A stretch of DNA of 64,000 bases from Odontocerum albicorne (GCA_949825065.1 OX463849.1:33220043-33284042); one strand, 5' to 3'. Counted from the stretch's first letter, positions 10,638 through 21,335 are shown. The notes: generated by a model not told the origin, from the letters alone. A program made the numbers and translations.

Positions 10638-12215
10638 ATCTTTGCGGGCTCGCTCGCCCTCACTTTTACCCCAAACTCAGACCTCGTCAACCCGTCGCAC
10701 TCCGCCTCAGTTGACAGAACGGTCCAACGAATTATCGCCTCACGACCTCCCCCAACTTCGGATTTCTTCACGCCGAAAGAAGTCCAAAAAAATATTCACG
10801 ACCTCCATAATAAGAGAGCTCCCGGTCCAGATTCTATAAATAACTTCACTCTAAAGAAACTCCCGAATAAAGCCGTCTGCGCCATTTCAGCAATCTTCAA
10901 TGCCTGCTACAGGCATAGATTCTTCCCTACTGCTCTCAAATGCGCAGACGTTATAATGATTCCGAAACCGGGTAAAAAACTCACACTCCCCGAAAATCAC
11001 CGCCCGATCAGCTTACTGCCTACCCTAGGTAAAGTGCTCGAACGACTTATCCTCGATCGCCTAACAAGCGAGATAACATCGCTTAACATAATTCCACACA
11101 CGCAACACGGTTTTCAACCGCGACACTCGACCTCCCATCAACTTCTTCGCGTCGTAGAACATATAGTGACTGGTTATAATAAAAAACAGCAAACGACCCT
11201 CCTGTCGCTGGACGTGGCGAAAGCCTTCGACACGGTCTGGCACAACGGGCTGCTCTTCAAACTGCACAAGGCCGGAATCTCTCTCCGCCTCGTGCAAATC
11301 ATAGCTTCATTCTTAAGAGACCGCACCTTCTCCGTCAAGGTGAGCGGTATAAATTCCTCTCACCGCCCCATTCAAGCGGGGGTTCCGCAAGGAGCCCTCC
11401 TCTCTCCCACTCTCTACAATATATACACCAGCGACATGCCCTCTCTCAAGGACCGCCGATCTATCACGGCTCAATATGCAGACGATACGGCTTTTCTCTC
11501 GACTTCGAGACACCCTTGCGATTCCCACTCTCGCATTCAAAACTTCATCCCAAGATTAGAACGCTGGTGTAGAAACTGGAAGGTCAAAATAAACCCTTCC
11601 AAGAGCGCAGCAGTCCGTTTTTCTCGAAGATGTCCCGACTCCATCCGACCACTCAAACTTTTCGGCCAGAGCGTTCCGTGGTGCGACGAGGTGAAATACC
11701 TCGGCGTCACTCTCGACGCGAAGCTGTCCTGGAAAAAGCACACCACCAACATAGCCGGAAGGGCGTACGGCACTCTGAAAGCCCTCACATCACTCTTGGG
11801 CAGACACAGTAGGATGTCCCCTCGTATCAAGTTAAACTTATACAAGGCCATCATACGTCCCCAGATGACGTACGCCATCCCGGTGTGGGGCCACGCGGCC
11901 AAAACCCACATGCGTAAACTCCAGGTGTTGCAAAACAAGGCAATGCGCATCATTATGGATACGCCCTACTTTGTCAGCAACAAACGGCTTCATGAAGATT
12001 TAGATCTCCCCACCATCCGAGAATACGCGATCTCTCTGGCCGAGAGGTTCTACAGTTCTCTCCCGAGCCACCCGAACCCCCTAATCAGTTCACTGTCGGA
12101 CTACGACGCGAACGCGAATATCATTCACCCCAGGCCGAAGCAGATCCTTCGCACGACCCCCCGACCACCTATTCGCAACGGTAGACGCCGAATTATGCCT
12201 AGAGTGCATATATAA
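10638..12215 (+). pseudogene. Jockey ORF2, C-terminal part: reverse transcriptase
   Basis: Continues ORF2 in another frame after a single shift between about 10638 and 10670. Motifs in order: FTPKEVQKNIH, KRAPGPDSI, HRPISLLPTLGKVLERL, LDVAKAFDTVWH (D at 11211), QAGVPQGALLSP, the catalytic QYADDTAF (YADD at 11475-11486), and KYLGVTLDAKLSWKKH in the thumb. The sequence is open from 10638 to the stop at 12213-12215 with all catalytic aspartates present. No RNase H domain is apparent after the thumb, as usual for Jockey. The first ATG in this frame (10956) is internal and not a real start. Confidence 0.92.
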
Positions 12216-12587
12216 CACGTAGTTTATTTTACTCCCATATTTATCTATTTATTTTAAAGTCACAGCGTTCCCCCCCCCCCACCTATCTTCGTAATATATT
12301 TTATTTTAATACATATATATCTACGTATATATCTCTATCCTTTCCTTTCTGTATAATTATTTATGAACGCTCGTGACACATAAATATAAGTATATTAATA
12401 TGTACCCGATATATGTATTTGTAACCTTAATATATGTATCAACTTTTATTCTTCCTCTCTAATTCAATAATAAATACTTTCCACACCACCACCCAAATAT
12501 CAATCAAACAAGTCCGTTCAACAAATTCGATGAAGGAGTAAGGTGTCCATAAATCGGACCGACACTCCGAGTAAAATCCCAACTAGA
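12216..12587 (+). other. 3' UTR of the Jockey element
   Basis: AT-rich region with a 10-C run near 12270 and a possible polyadenylation signal (aataataaatac) near 12466. The last bases before the duplication are 'aaaatcccaactaga', with no terminal oligo(A). Confidence 0.75.
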
Positions 12588-12599
12588 GTGAATTGATCA
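12588..12599. repeat. Target-site duplication, right copy (gtgaattgatca)
   Basis: Identical to 7435-7446 and continuous with the resumed ~276-bp tandem repeat. Confidence 0.95.
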
Positions 12600-12732
12600 A
12601 GATGGCTACAAAAATTATAAATGGGCGATGAGACAAAATTGAACGAATTATTTTGCCATTAAAGCTTCTATGATCAGTGAGACATTGGGTAGACCGATAG
12701 CTTGGAAACACCCACGAGGAGCCGAGATGCGC
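12600..12732. repeat. ~276-bp tandem repeat, right side of the Jockey insertion
   Basis: Resumes with 'agatggctacaaaaatt' and follows the left unit (gagacattgg, atagcttgga, gatgcgcaacgatgcaag) until about 12738, after which homology stops abruptly. Confidence 0.85.
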
Positions 12733-12738
12733 AACGAT

Positions 12739-12950
12739 GCAAGACGTTAGACATCTTTGTCCCCGGCAGCCCGAAAAAAAGCCCAGTCAAATCACGTATC
12801 CTGCGGAGCCAGGAGATTTGCCTCCTGCCAACACCTCTTCGGCCTTCTATTTTGCCTTGGATGATCAGGTGCAGTAATTTATACTTTGATCCTCTTAAAG
12901 TTGGCCCTAAGGCAAGCTTTAATAATCGCGTGAGTAGTCATCCCTGACAT
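12739..12950. other. GC-richer fragment of unknown origin
   Basis: Abuts the truncated tandem repeat. A frame at 12702-12947 covers it but matches nothing I know and starts inside the repeat. It may be a piece of another mobile element. Confidence 0.3.
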
Positions 12951-14365
12951 TCGAAGCTTGCACACGTCGTTATAACACATTTTACTAAATACAAATCGGA
13001 TACAAACGTTTCTTCGTTTCTCCACTTCATTGTATATTCTATAAAACTTAACTTGCATTCGTTGATTTTAGCACGCTCAAAAAAAAAAAAAAAAGGTTAC
13101 CAGTCTGGTTAAATATTTCGTTAAATAGTTCGTGTTATTTTTGTGCGAATGTTGTTGCTTGTCCACCTGTGACAGTATTTCAAACACGTATAATGGTGAG
13201 TTGGAAGTTACTTGGAAGCACATTTTTTATAGCTTATAAATAAATACTTACCTTTTCGTTCACAAAAGTATGTTGAGAGACGTCTTTTCCAAGGTAAAAT
13301 ATATCCTGAATCGATTACGACATTTCTTGACTAAATCGCATCTCGAATCGTTCGTGGTGATGTTTTGCGAAAAAGATCTCTTGAGCAATTCAATAATGTA
13401 ACAAACACTTTAGAATCAAAAAGATAATTATTAAATAACTATCGAATGTAAAAAAATGCGGGATGGAGGTACGCAAAGTATTTGACATCAAAATGGAATC
13501 GGTTTCGATCGATATCTTGTGCTTATATTTATTACCAGTCCACCTCTGTAAGAATTAAATAAAATAAAACAAATAATTTTTGCCTCTTGTAAAATAAAAC
13601 CGAACTCTACAAGAGTGGCATATGATGGAACTTATATTAATTATGTGATGATGGAACTTATATAAATTCAAATTCAATTGGATAAAAAATAACGTGTATT
13701 AAAGGAAAGGAATTATCGTGTCAAAACGACGTCAATAACAAGAATCTGCCAATTAGAGAGTATATTAATGATCGTTAACTGAGCGCCATCTATCACAGGA
13801 AAGATAAATGGGATACCGGATGAAAAACCAATATGTCAATAAGTTACTTTGTAAGATGTATGTTTAAAATCAATACTTGCTAAAGAGTATATTCCTTGTA
13901 AAGTTCCCGAGTTAAGACTTCTTTGAATAACTTGAGAAAGTTAAGTTAAGATATCTTTGCGTCTTTATTTGAGAGTGTCTTCTTCTACTTACATTTTTGG
14001 TTTTATCTATCTATCAGCTGATATATGTTTTAACTAAATATTTTACTTTAAATTAGAGTTTTCTTATTTTAGTTAATGTTAACCTATGTAACTAATTATT
14101 GACGAATGTGCAGAGATATAAACCTTCAACTTTTCAAAATTATTTGTTGATTTCTCAAAACTGAGAAGCCATATTAAGTGATATTAGTGAGGAAAACATT
14201 AGTTTTTAGTGAAGTATCTAATATCGAACTTAAAAATGTTAAATGAAAACTCTGAAAAAAAACAGATTTCATTTTTTCTCTGAAAATCTCCAGGACTTCC
14301 TTCATAATTAACTCAATAGAAAAACCATTCAACTTATAAGTTTCAATGACTCAAAAGAATTCTTG
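12951..14365. other. No recognisable gene
   Basis: AT-rich DNA with an A15 tract at about 13080 and a short duplicated phrase (gatggaacttatat near 13625 and 13650). No conserved coding signal seen. Confidence 0.4.
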
Positions 14366-14539
14366 TTAGCGCCATAGCACAGTGGGTAGCATCTTTACTT
14401 AGTACTCAGATTTCTCAGATTTTACTTGGAGCTCTTTTTCCAGGTGAATATATGGTTGGTCCTGGTGTTTAGTAGCCACCTAACAAATTCTTGGAGCACT
14501 TCTAAAGTAACCTGTGTTACAAAATGTATACTTTATATC

Positions 14540-15010
14540 GTGTAGCTCATGACTAAGCATCGTGAATCTCATGATAGCCCTTACTCGTAACGACTTCCCT
14601 CCATTCATCCCTGAATTCCACAATTCGAAGAACAGTAGTTAAGGGTAGTCCTGTTGCATCACTCACTTGGTCAGTTCAACGCATTTGGAGCTCTTCTTCT
14701 TGTGCGTCATCCTTCCATGCTTCCAGTGACTACAAGCTTCTCCAACTGTCTCTTTGGCTACGAGGAATATATTCAAATAAGTAGGCATATTATCGACAAT
14801 ATGTCAGTTACTTCCAGTTCTTAGAGAATGAAGGCATTAGTTCATCTAACTATCCATGAAATTCAAAATATCGTTCTACAGCATCACATTTCAAATGTAT
14901 CTATTTACGTCTCTCGCTTGCTCTCAGAGTCCACGTCTCCGCACTGTTCAATATTACGAAGACATGTGACTTAACCAGACAAATTTTTGACGTGATGGTG
15001 ATGGTTATGT
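14540..15010 (-). mobile_element. RTE-like retrotransposon relic (family C)
   Basis: On the minus strand the C-terminal tail reads RWTDQVSDATGLPLTTVLR, then EFRDEWREVV, and a short end ending in HDA. Upstream it continues as a decayed thumb region. The family's second copy is at 35440-35600. A 6-bp insertion (see 14582) separates the two copies. Confidence 0.75.
14582..14589 (+). other. TACTCGTA octamer = clean 6-bp insertion versus the 35.5-kb copy
   Basis: On the minus strand this relic reads gaagtcgt, TACGAGTA, agggctatcatg; the copy at 35531 reads gaagttgt, CA, aaggctatcatg. Removing CGAGTA gives equal length. Second of six validated cases. Confidence 0.9.
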
Positions 15011-15244
15011 TTAGGGAAAAGCATTACACATAATTTTTGGGTTTTTCGCTAGTTGTTTTTATAAGGTTTATCGTTATTAATGTTGTTCTCATCAATGTTC
15101 CACATTCTTTGAATAACAACATGAAATCAATCATTACACTTTATAAAGGTTAATTGAGTTTTGAATTAAGGCTACCGAATACGGAATTAGAAAAATACCG
15201 TAAAATTGTAATAATAAATTGCGAGACTCCAGTCTTTTTTCAAC
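15011..15244. other. No recognisable feature
   Basis: AT-rich spacer between two retrotransposon relics. Confidence 0.35.
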
Positions 15245-15720
15245 TATAAACGCAGTATATTTTCAACGCAGCTGCTAGACTGATATATGGTAGTTATAAA
15301 TATGTTAAGTACTGTCATACGAGAATTAGTTCGCTTGTGAAAAGTCTATACTGGCTTGAGTGTCGCGAACGGATTCATTTTAGACATTGTCTCTTTGTAT
15401 TCAAGTCCCTTAATGGGATATGTATCTTTCGAATTTGTGTCTGAGTGATGTTCCTTCAGAGACGAGTACAACTTTAAGGTCGATTTCTTTTTCATCTAGT
15501 AAACAACCCAAAAGGGTGGTATGTTATGATAGGACTTTTGCCATTGCCTGTTCTATGGCGTGGAACAGTATATCTCTTATCGTTAGAGATATGACAGTGT
15601 GCAGCTTTATAAAGTATTTGAGGAAAACCCTTTTGGGAATTCTTATAAAAATTTATGATGTTTTATGAACACTACACAATATACTACACCTAAAGCCGAA
15701 TGTGTTACTATCACATATCA
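15245..15720 (+). mobile_element. CR1/L2-like LINE C-terminal relic (family L)
   Basis: Encodes, with frame breaks, AAARLIYGSY, SLVKSLYWLECRERIHF, NLCLSDVPSETS and MAWNSIS, the classic C-terminal order of CR1/L2 reverse transcriptases (HWLPV-ERI, DLCV-DVP and LWNSLP equivalents). The longest intact piece is 15420-15668. It shares its 3' end (cacctaaagccgaatgtgtt) with copies at 50.6 and 59.65 kb. Confidence 0.8.
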
Positions 15721-15803
15721 GAAGATCTACAAAAGTTTTTTTTATTGGAAGATCTAAAAAACCAAGTTTTCTGCAGTTTTCTTACCAAATATATTTTTCT
15801 GAA

Positions 15804-15980
15804 CATTGTAATATATTTTATCAAACACTGTTAATTCCACTTTTTGTAACGGTATAACCCTACCGGTTTGAAGGCGTTCACCTTATCATCAGGGGAGCAC
15901 AAACAAGATTTGTGCTACCCTGGTGATTAGGTAAAAGCCTTGAAACCGGTAGGGTTATACTGGAAATTAATGGTGAATGG
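15804..15980. repeat. Fold-back element (family P), copy 1
   Basis: Two inverted arms, left with 'aacggtataaccctaccggt' and right with its complement, meet near 'gagcacaaacaagatttgtgc'. The right arm is cut short after about 15960. Same palindrome as 47.4 and 61.6 kb. Confidence 0.85.
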
Positions 15981-16026
15981 AATTAAATACGTAACCCTAG
16001 GGCTGCAATACATGTGTTATATATTC

Positions 16027-16261
16027 ATTGTAATTTGTTTCATCAAACATTGTTTATTCCACTTTTTGCAATAGTATAACCCTACCGGTAACAAGTGATG
16101 GATAGCTTGTTCGGAGTTTGTAGGGTGTCAAGGCTTTCATCTCATCATCAGGGGAAAACCTTGAAACCGGTAGAGTTATACCATTACAAAAAGTGGAATA
16201 AACAGCGTTTGAAAAAACAAATTACGATGTCTTTAAACCTCCACAATGTTAATACCTTAAC
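16027..16261. repeat. Fold-back element (family P), copy 2
   Basis: Palindromic copy with arms ending in 'aacattgtggaggtttaaag' type sequence. The left arm holds an extra ~45 bp between 'ctaccggt' and 'caaggctttc'. The frame 16095-16424 crosses it and is not a gene. Confidence 0.85.
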
Positions 16262-16304
16262 TATAAATAATATGTTATGTATTCATAGACATCAACTTTT
16301 AATA

Positions 16305-16425
16305 GCGACCGGACAACTTCTGTGGCTTAGTTGTAAGATGCTTAACTTCACCCATGAGTTTCGGGTTCGATTCCGGATTGTAGTTACTGTTATTTCATTA
16401 AACAGGATTTACTTAAGTAATTAAG
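16305..16425 (+). mobile_element. tRNA-derived SINE (S1-like), truncated
   Basis: A-box region 'tggcttagttgtaagatg' and a perfect B-box 'gggttcgattccgg' at proper spacing; the usual S1 body is missing or diverged after about 16385. Confidence 0.65.
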
Positions 16426-16714
16426 TATGAGCTGGATTAAATATCTTTTTAATTACTTTCAACAATATTGACGATAAAAATTTCCAAGTGTTGTAATAAT
16501 ATAATAAATTCCAATGTATAGAATGAATTTGTAATATAATACAATACAACAGGAATGAACCAGGAAAATACACTTTAATTTACAATAATCATAAAGAACG
16601 CCAATCATAAAAATAATCAATACTTAAAGACCCGACCGACATCAAGACATTTTTTCCCTGTGCTCGACTTGTTTTTGAGGAAATCTAATTTTATTAAGGG
16701 TTTACAAAAATTTC
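16426..16714. other. No recognisable feature
   Basis: AT-rich DNA; the minus frame 16617-16844 only extends the neighbouring relic. Confidence 0.35.
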
Positions 16715-17165
16715 TATATCCATCCATCCATCCATCCATGGCTCTACAACCCAGGTCGGGTCTTGGCCTTCCGCAGAGCTTGCCCCCATGACAGACGGTC
16801 CTGTGCAGCGTTACGCCAGTTCCGGATACCGATGTTGTTTGCATCCCTCACCGACGAGATTTCATGTGCTTCAGTAGGCCATAGTAGCATCGGTTTGCTG
16901 CCGCTATTCTTCGTTTGATTTCGGTGGACATATTATTGCTGTTTGTTACCATAGTGCCAAGATATACAAACTCGCTGACAGTTTCAAAAGTATAATCATC
17001 AATCTGTATGTTGGGAGGGCTCTGGCGTGAATGTATTGGCATATATTTTGTCTTTGTCTCGTTGACAATCAGTCCCATGTTTTTAGCTGACGTGGCCAGG
17101 GTTCTAAAGGCAGACTTCAGATCATTTACAGAGCGTGCGATGATATCAATATCATCAAAATTTCT
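16715..17165 (-). mobile_element. RTE-like retrotransposon relic with active-site remnant (family E)
   Basis: On the minus strand: FDDIDII (a decayed F-ADD active site), NMGLIVNETKTKYM, FVYLGTMVTN, EIKRRIAAANRCYYGLLKH, then after an internal deletion HRTVCHGGKLCGRPRPDLGC. It ends in AMDGWMDG, encoded by a (CCAT)n run at 16721-16738. Frames 16848-17078 and 16617-16844 are its two open pieces. The order palm, thumb, tail with the middle missing shows a deletion inside the ORF. Confidence 0.85.
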
Positions 17166-17224
17166 ATATACAAGTAAATATTAGGAATATTGTAATGAAA
17201 CTTTGTACATTGGTTTAAAACACT
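17166..17224. other. AT-rich spacer
   Basis: Short spacer between a retrotransposon tail and a piggyBac remnant. Confidence 0.35.
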
Positions 17225-17450
17225 TAAATAATTTAGTTTAGTTTGGTAATTCTGCCAAACTTTTTCTTTGTGGAGAGCTACATCACACTTCTTACACATG
17301 TACTAGGCCTCATTTATCTTCTTGTGCTTTGCACATAACTCGCAAGTTCTGCAAGGTTTTCCTTTTTTGTCAGCTGATGTAATACATATCAACACATCTG
17401 TAGGCACGTAGTTGGACAATCAGTTTGTAGGATCCTGCAAATTCGTTATT
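17225..17450 (-). pseudogene. piggyBac-like transposase C-terminal remnant
   Basis: The minus strand reads NYVPTDVLICITSADKKGKP, then a cysteine-rich end CRTCELCAKHKK, a stop, YMCKKCDVALHKE and NYQT. This matches the layout of the C-terminal cysteine-rich domain of piggyBac transposases (C-X2-C near basic residues, Y-C-X2-C-V-L, terminal YHT). Two stop codons and loss of a cysteine (W at the CF position) mark it as dead. No TTAA-flanked ends were located, so the extent is uncertain. Confidence 0.65.
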
Positions 17451-18270
17451 CTAATGGACCCGCAGACTGAAGTCGAGCTCCAGATTCATATGTCAAAATC
17501 TGACACTTTACTTCACATTGATGACACGACGTCAGAATCACCATTATCGAACGATTAGAAATCAGTAGACTATCGTTTGAATTGTTCAACTAAATGTTGA
17601 TTTGTTCACAAAACTATTTGCTAGATGCTAGTTATATGTCTTTTTAGAAGAGGTATCGATCACGTGAATAGACTCGACGTAAATTTAGTTGATCACGTTA
17701 AAACAAGAAATTGGGATGCAAAGTACGAGTATTCATAATTCTTATAAACGTCTTATTTTACTTAAAATCATAAAACAAGAGCCTACATTATATAAATATC
17801 TCACGAAAAGATTAAAAAGCAAACGATCTTTATTTAAACTCGAACATTTCATAGAACAAGATTTTTGCCTCAACATTGAAATTTCATCTCTGTGTACAAG
17901 TTACGCGCTGCATTTTTTATAATCTTCTCACAGTTTACCAGTACAACAAAATCAATGCTGCAACATCTCCTGTTTCCCATCCCAAGCGGGGCTTGTCTCG
18001 TATCGGCAGGTGCAAAATCCTTCCTCTCACAGGACGCGGGAGACGGATGGTCCTTACCTCTCTATCCTGTCTCACTCGCTCCGAGCAGCATCCTGCGATG
18101 GACCAGTTCTTTTATTAAGAATAATATAAATTTAATAACACTTCGTAAATAATAGTAATACAGCGCAATGATAATCATAACTCATAATTTAGTATTCTCT
18201 TTTTATTAGTTTATTTTTACATTTTCTTTGATTGCTTTTATGTAATGCAATTAATTGCCTGGTTTGTTGG
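17451..18270. other. No recognisable gene; a GC-richer patch at 17950-18110
   Basis: The patch carries two overlapping plus frames (17876-18118, 17892-18152) without any motif I know. TACGAGTA occurs at 17724-17731. Confidence 0.35.
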
Positions 18271-18274
18271 ATCT

Positions 18275-18560
18275 TAATAATGTAATAATAATAGTTATAG
18301 TAATAATAATAATAATGATGATTATTATTATTAGTATTATAATTATTATCATCATCATCATTATTATTATTAGTAATATTATCATCATCATTATTATTAT
18401 TATTATAATGAGAATGATAATGATAATTATGATGATTATGATAATGATGGCGATGGTGATACAACTAATACTAATAAGAAGAATAATACTAATAATAACG
18501 TAATTATAACAATAATAATAATTATTATTACAACAATAATAATAATACAATTACTAATTT
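18275..18560. repeat. Trinucleotide microsatellite (AAT/ATT with ATC/GAT interruptions)
   Basis: Long, imperfect runs of ATT, AAT and ATC triplets. The low-complexity frames on both strands here (all Ile or Asn/Tyr) are artefacts. Confidence 0.95.
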
Positions 18561-18564
18561 CAAT

Positions 18565-18700
18565 TTTATTCCTCTCATACTCCTTCCACTCACATTTGCA
18601 CTATACTCGTATATCTGTTTTGTAAATATTTCTTCATTCATTCGTTCCATATGGTCAAACCATCTCAGCAAAATGTTTTTCAGCTTACAGTTATTAATAT
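18565..18700 (-). mobile_element. RTE-like relic (family A), short, next to a microsatellite
   Basis: Minus-strand family A segment with the usual 'ccttccactcacatttgcac' and 'cttcattcattcgttccat' blocks. It is truncated at the edge of the trinucleotide repeat. Confidence 0.7.
18604..18611 (+). other. TACTCGTA octamer = clean 6-bp insertion inside family A
   Basis: Here 'ttgcactata' is followed by CTCGTA and 'tatctgttttgt'. The copy at 39.99-40.02 kb reads, on the complement, ttgcactatatatttgttttgt without it. Removing CTCGTA gives equal length. Third validated case. Confidence 0.9.
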
Positions 18701-19033
18701 ATCAAAGAAAAACAAGCCCAGAAATAGTTTTCGCTGGTAATCGAACTTGGGACGTCAGCTTAGTTAAATACAACAATTGAACAACAGGCGTCGGTTATTT
18801 TAAAATGCCAATACAAACAATTCGAAAGAATAATTCAATATTTGGCACTAGACTTAAGTTGATCTCTGGGAAAATATTATTAGTGTATATAGAGAACAAA
18901 TATTATTCCATGATCTAAAAGCTGATAAATCAATATTTGCCTTAGATCGATGTCTCGACAACGAAGCGACGATGCCGGAGGAATGTCCGTTGATTAAACA
19001 CCACTTTAACCTACTAACAGCGGTGCTTTACTA

Positions 19034-20860
19034 TTGAGATATTGCCACGAAAGTTACAGACTCCAGTTTTGAGAGCAGAATGCTCTGGAGTTTATCATTA
19101 AACTCATTCGACATTTTAGACATCGGATGAGTAAAATGAATTGAAATTATTCCATAATTGTAATTACGATATATACGAACACAAACATTCCTATTGGGAC
19201 ACATATGCTTAACCCTTTCTACATCCATACATCTTCTCATACAGCAGAATACTCTGGAGTTTAATACATCTTTAAACTCATTCGACATTTTGGACAACTG
19301 ATGATCAAAATGAAATAAATTGTCACATTGTTGTAATCGCGATACATGCGAGAACATAATTGATGATGCCAAATTCTTACATATCAGTAGTAACGGAAAT
19401 AAATTGGACAGATTAGAGGCCCTAGAAATTTCTAAGTCAGTAGATCGAGGCGAACATCTCGCAAACACATATATACCAAGAATCTCTCCGCTGCTCGCCG
19501 AGGTCGTCCCATGCCTCCCTCCGCTCTGTCCCCAACCGTTAGAAGCGTGTATTTCGGTACCAGTTCGAACAGAATTCAGTCTTGTTTGTGGTCCCCTGAA
19601 GATGACGTGAAAGCCTTGAAACCGGTAGGGTTATACCGTTACAAAAAATGGAATAAATAGTATTTGATAAAATAAATTACAACATACTTACATGTTGCGA
19701 CGCACATCTTTATCCATTCTACGTGCATACACCTTCTCATACTCGGGAGTTTAATGCATCTTTAAACTCATTGGACATTTTAACATAGATACACGATGAT
19801 CAAACCGACATAAATTATTACATCATTGCGATTGCGAACACACTTACCTATTGCGACACACAGCTTTAGCCCATTCTACATCCATACACCTTCTCGTACA
19901 GCAAAATACTCTGGAGTTTAATGCATATTTAAACTTATTCGACATTTTAGACAAACGATGATCAAAATGAAAGAAATTATCGCATCATTGTAATTACGAT
20001 AGATACGAGAACATACCTATTGCGATATCATCTTAAGCCACTTCTACATTCATACACCTCGCATACAGCAGCTACCGTTTATCTAACGTTGTACATTTCC
20101 TTTCAAAATATCATAAATTTGATCCAATATTTTTCAAGTCTTTCAAATATTAATTTCAAAATATCATAAATTTGATCTTGCTCAACACATCAGCCTTAAA
20201 GTCGTACTCATCACTATATTTCGTATTCTGTCATACACTGTAATTGAGATATTGTCACGAAATTTAACGACTCTATTTAGAGACTGGAATGCTAAAAACT
20301 TCAACCCTTCTTAAATGTTTCAATAAACTGATTAACTCTATGATGTGTTAGACATCCGATGATTAAAATGAAAAACAATACTCGCATTAATGCAATTGAG
20401 ATATAACCACGAAACTTAACGAATCTATTTAAAGTCTGGAATCTGAAACCCCTTATTAATGTATTTTTAAACTCATTCGACATAAACTAATTTAGACATC
20501 TGATGATTAAATTAAATGAAATTATAGCATCATTGCGATTGAGATATTGCCATGAAACGGAAGTTATCTATTCAGATAAAGGAAATGCTAAAGAGTTCAA
20601 TGCTTCTTTAAACCCTTCTTTAATGTCGTTTTAAACTCATTCGACTATAGACATCTGATGTTCAAAATGAAAATATTATAGACATCTGATGTTCAAAATG
20701 AAAATAAATTGTAGCATAATTGCGATTGAGATATTACCACGAAACATGACGATTCTATTCAGAAAATGGAATGCTAAATAATTCAATGCTTCTTGAAACT
20801 CATCTATAATGTTTACTTAAACTCATTCGACCCAATAATGTTAATAGAATTTGATGATAA
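19034..20860. repeat. Satellite-like array, spacing about 160-190 bp
   Basis: The anchor 'aaactcattcgacat' or a close form recurs at about 19091, 19275, 19762, 19931, 20310, 20469, 20633 and 20819. A second anchor, 'gagatattgccacgaaa', recurs at about 19038, 20245, 20399, 20547 and 20728. Some units also carry 'cattctacatccatacacc', a phrase shared with family A, which suggests that part of the unit came from a retrotransposon tail. A fold-back half-element interrupts the array at 19580. Minus frames at 19031-19468 and 20301-20483 are by-products. Confidence 0.8.
19580..19685. repeat. Fold-back element (family P), right half only
   Basis: Contains 'cctgaagatgacgtgaaag', 'ccttgaaaccggtagggtta' and 'gtggaataaatagtatttg', i.e. 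one arm of family P. The mate arm is absent. Confidence 0.85.
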
Positions 20861-21214
20861 AAATAAATTTAATTCTGAAAGAGTAAATAGCCTTTGTAAT
20901 AGGAGAGTATGCATAAGGTTGCTTTAACTGTCCCGCGATTCTAGAAGCACTAAGTCTATATGTACCTAATAAATATAGCCGTGCAAGGAATCACCATCTG
21001 TTCTACATACTAACTTACAGGACGAATATCATGGCTAAACACTCAGTCACGCGTGGTATAGAGATATTGAACCAACTGAATGACACTGTTTATATATTAT
21101 CGGTACCGCCTAGCAGTATGAGAAGAATCCTGGCTGATATTCTTCTTAACGAATAAGCTAACACTAGAAGCAGACTCTCTGTGTAACAGGAGAAATCCGT
21201 ACAAAGTGGAAAAA
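20861..21214. other. No recognisable feature
   Basis: Ordinary AT-rich sequence without a motif I can support. Confidence 0.35.
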
Positions 21215-21335
21215 AAATTAAAAAAAATAACGAGGTGTATGGACGTGGTAAAATCGAATGATGTTTGCCTGGATATAATGAAGAGGATATCTCTTATTTC
21301 TGTCTACTCGGATAGGCACATGACGTGATGATGAT
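21215..21335 (+). mobile_element. RTE-like relic (family A), decayed
   Basis: Reads RRCMDVVKSNDVCLDI followed by the family's 'ctactcggataggcacatga' end, the positions of the MNVEEAK-VCRDR block. Very diverged. Confidence 0.5.

Larger units (their letters stand above)
7447..12587 (+). mobile_element. Full-length Jockey-clade non-LTR retrotransposon
   Basis: A 5.14-kb element flanked by a perfect 12-bp duplication. It has a 5' UTR starting CATTCG, ORF1 with three zinc knuckles, ORF2 with endonuclease and reverse transcriptase, and an AT-rich 3' UTR. Its GC content and C-rich codon use differ sharply from the surrounding AT-rich DNA. Jockey membership rests on the domain upstream of the knuckles in ORF1 and the ORF2 motifs. 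Only two frame breaks were found (near 9348-9355 and 10638-10670), so it is a fairly young insertion that is no longer coding-competent. I see no poly(A) directly before the 3' duplication. Confidence 0.95.

Noticed and set aside
18189..18550. Open frames rich in Ile, Asn, His or Tyr on both strands
   Set aside because: They are translations of a trinucleotide microsatellite, not genes.
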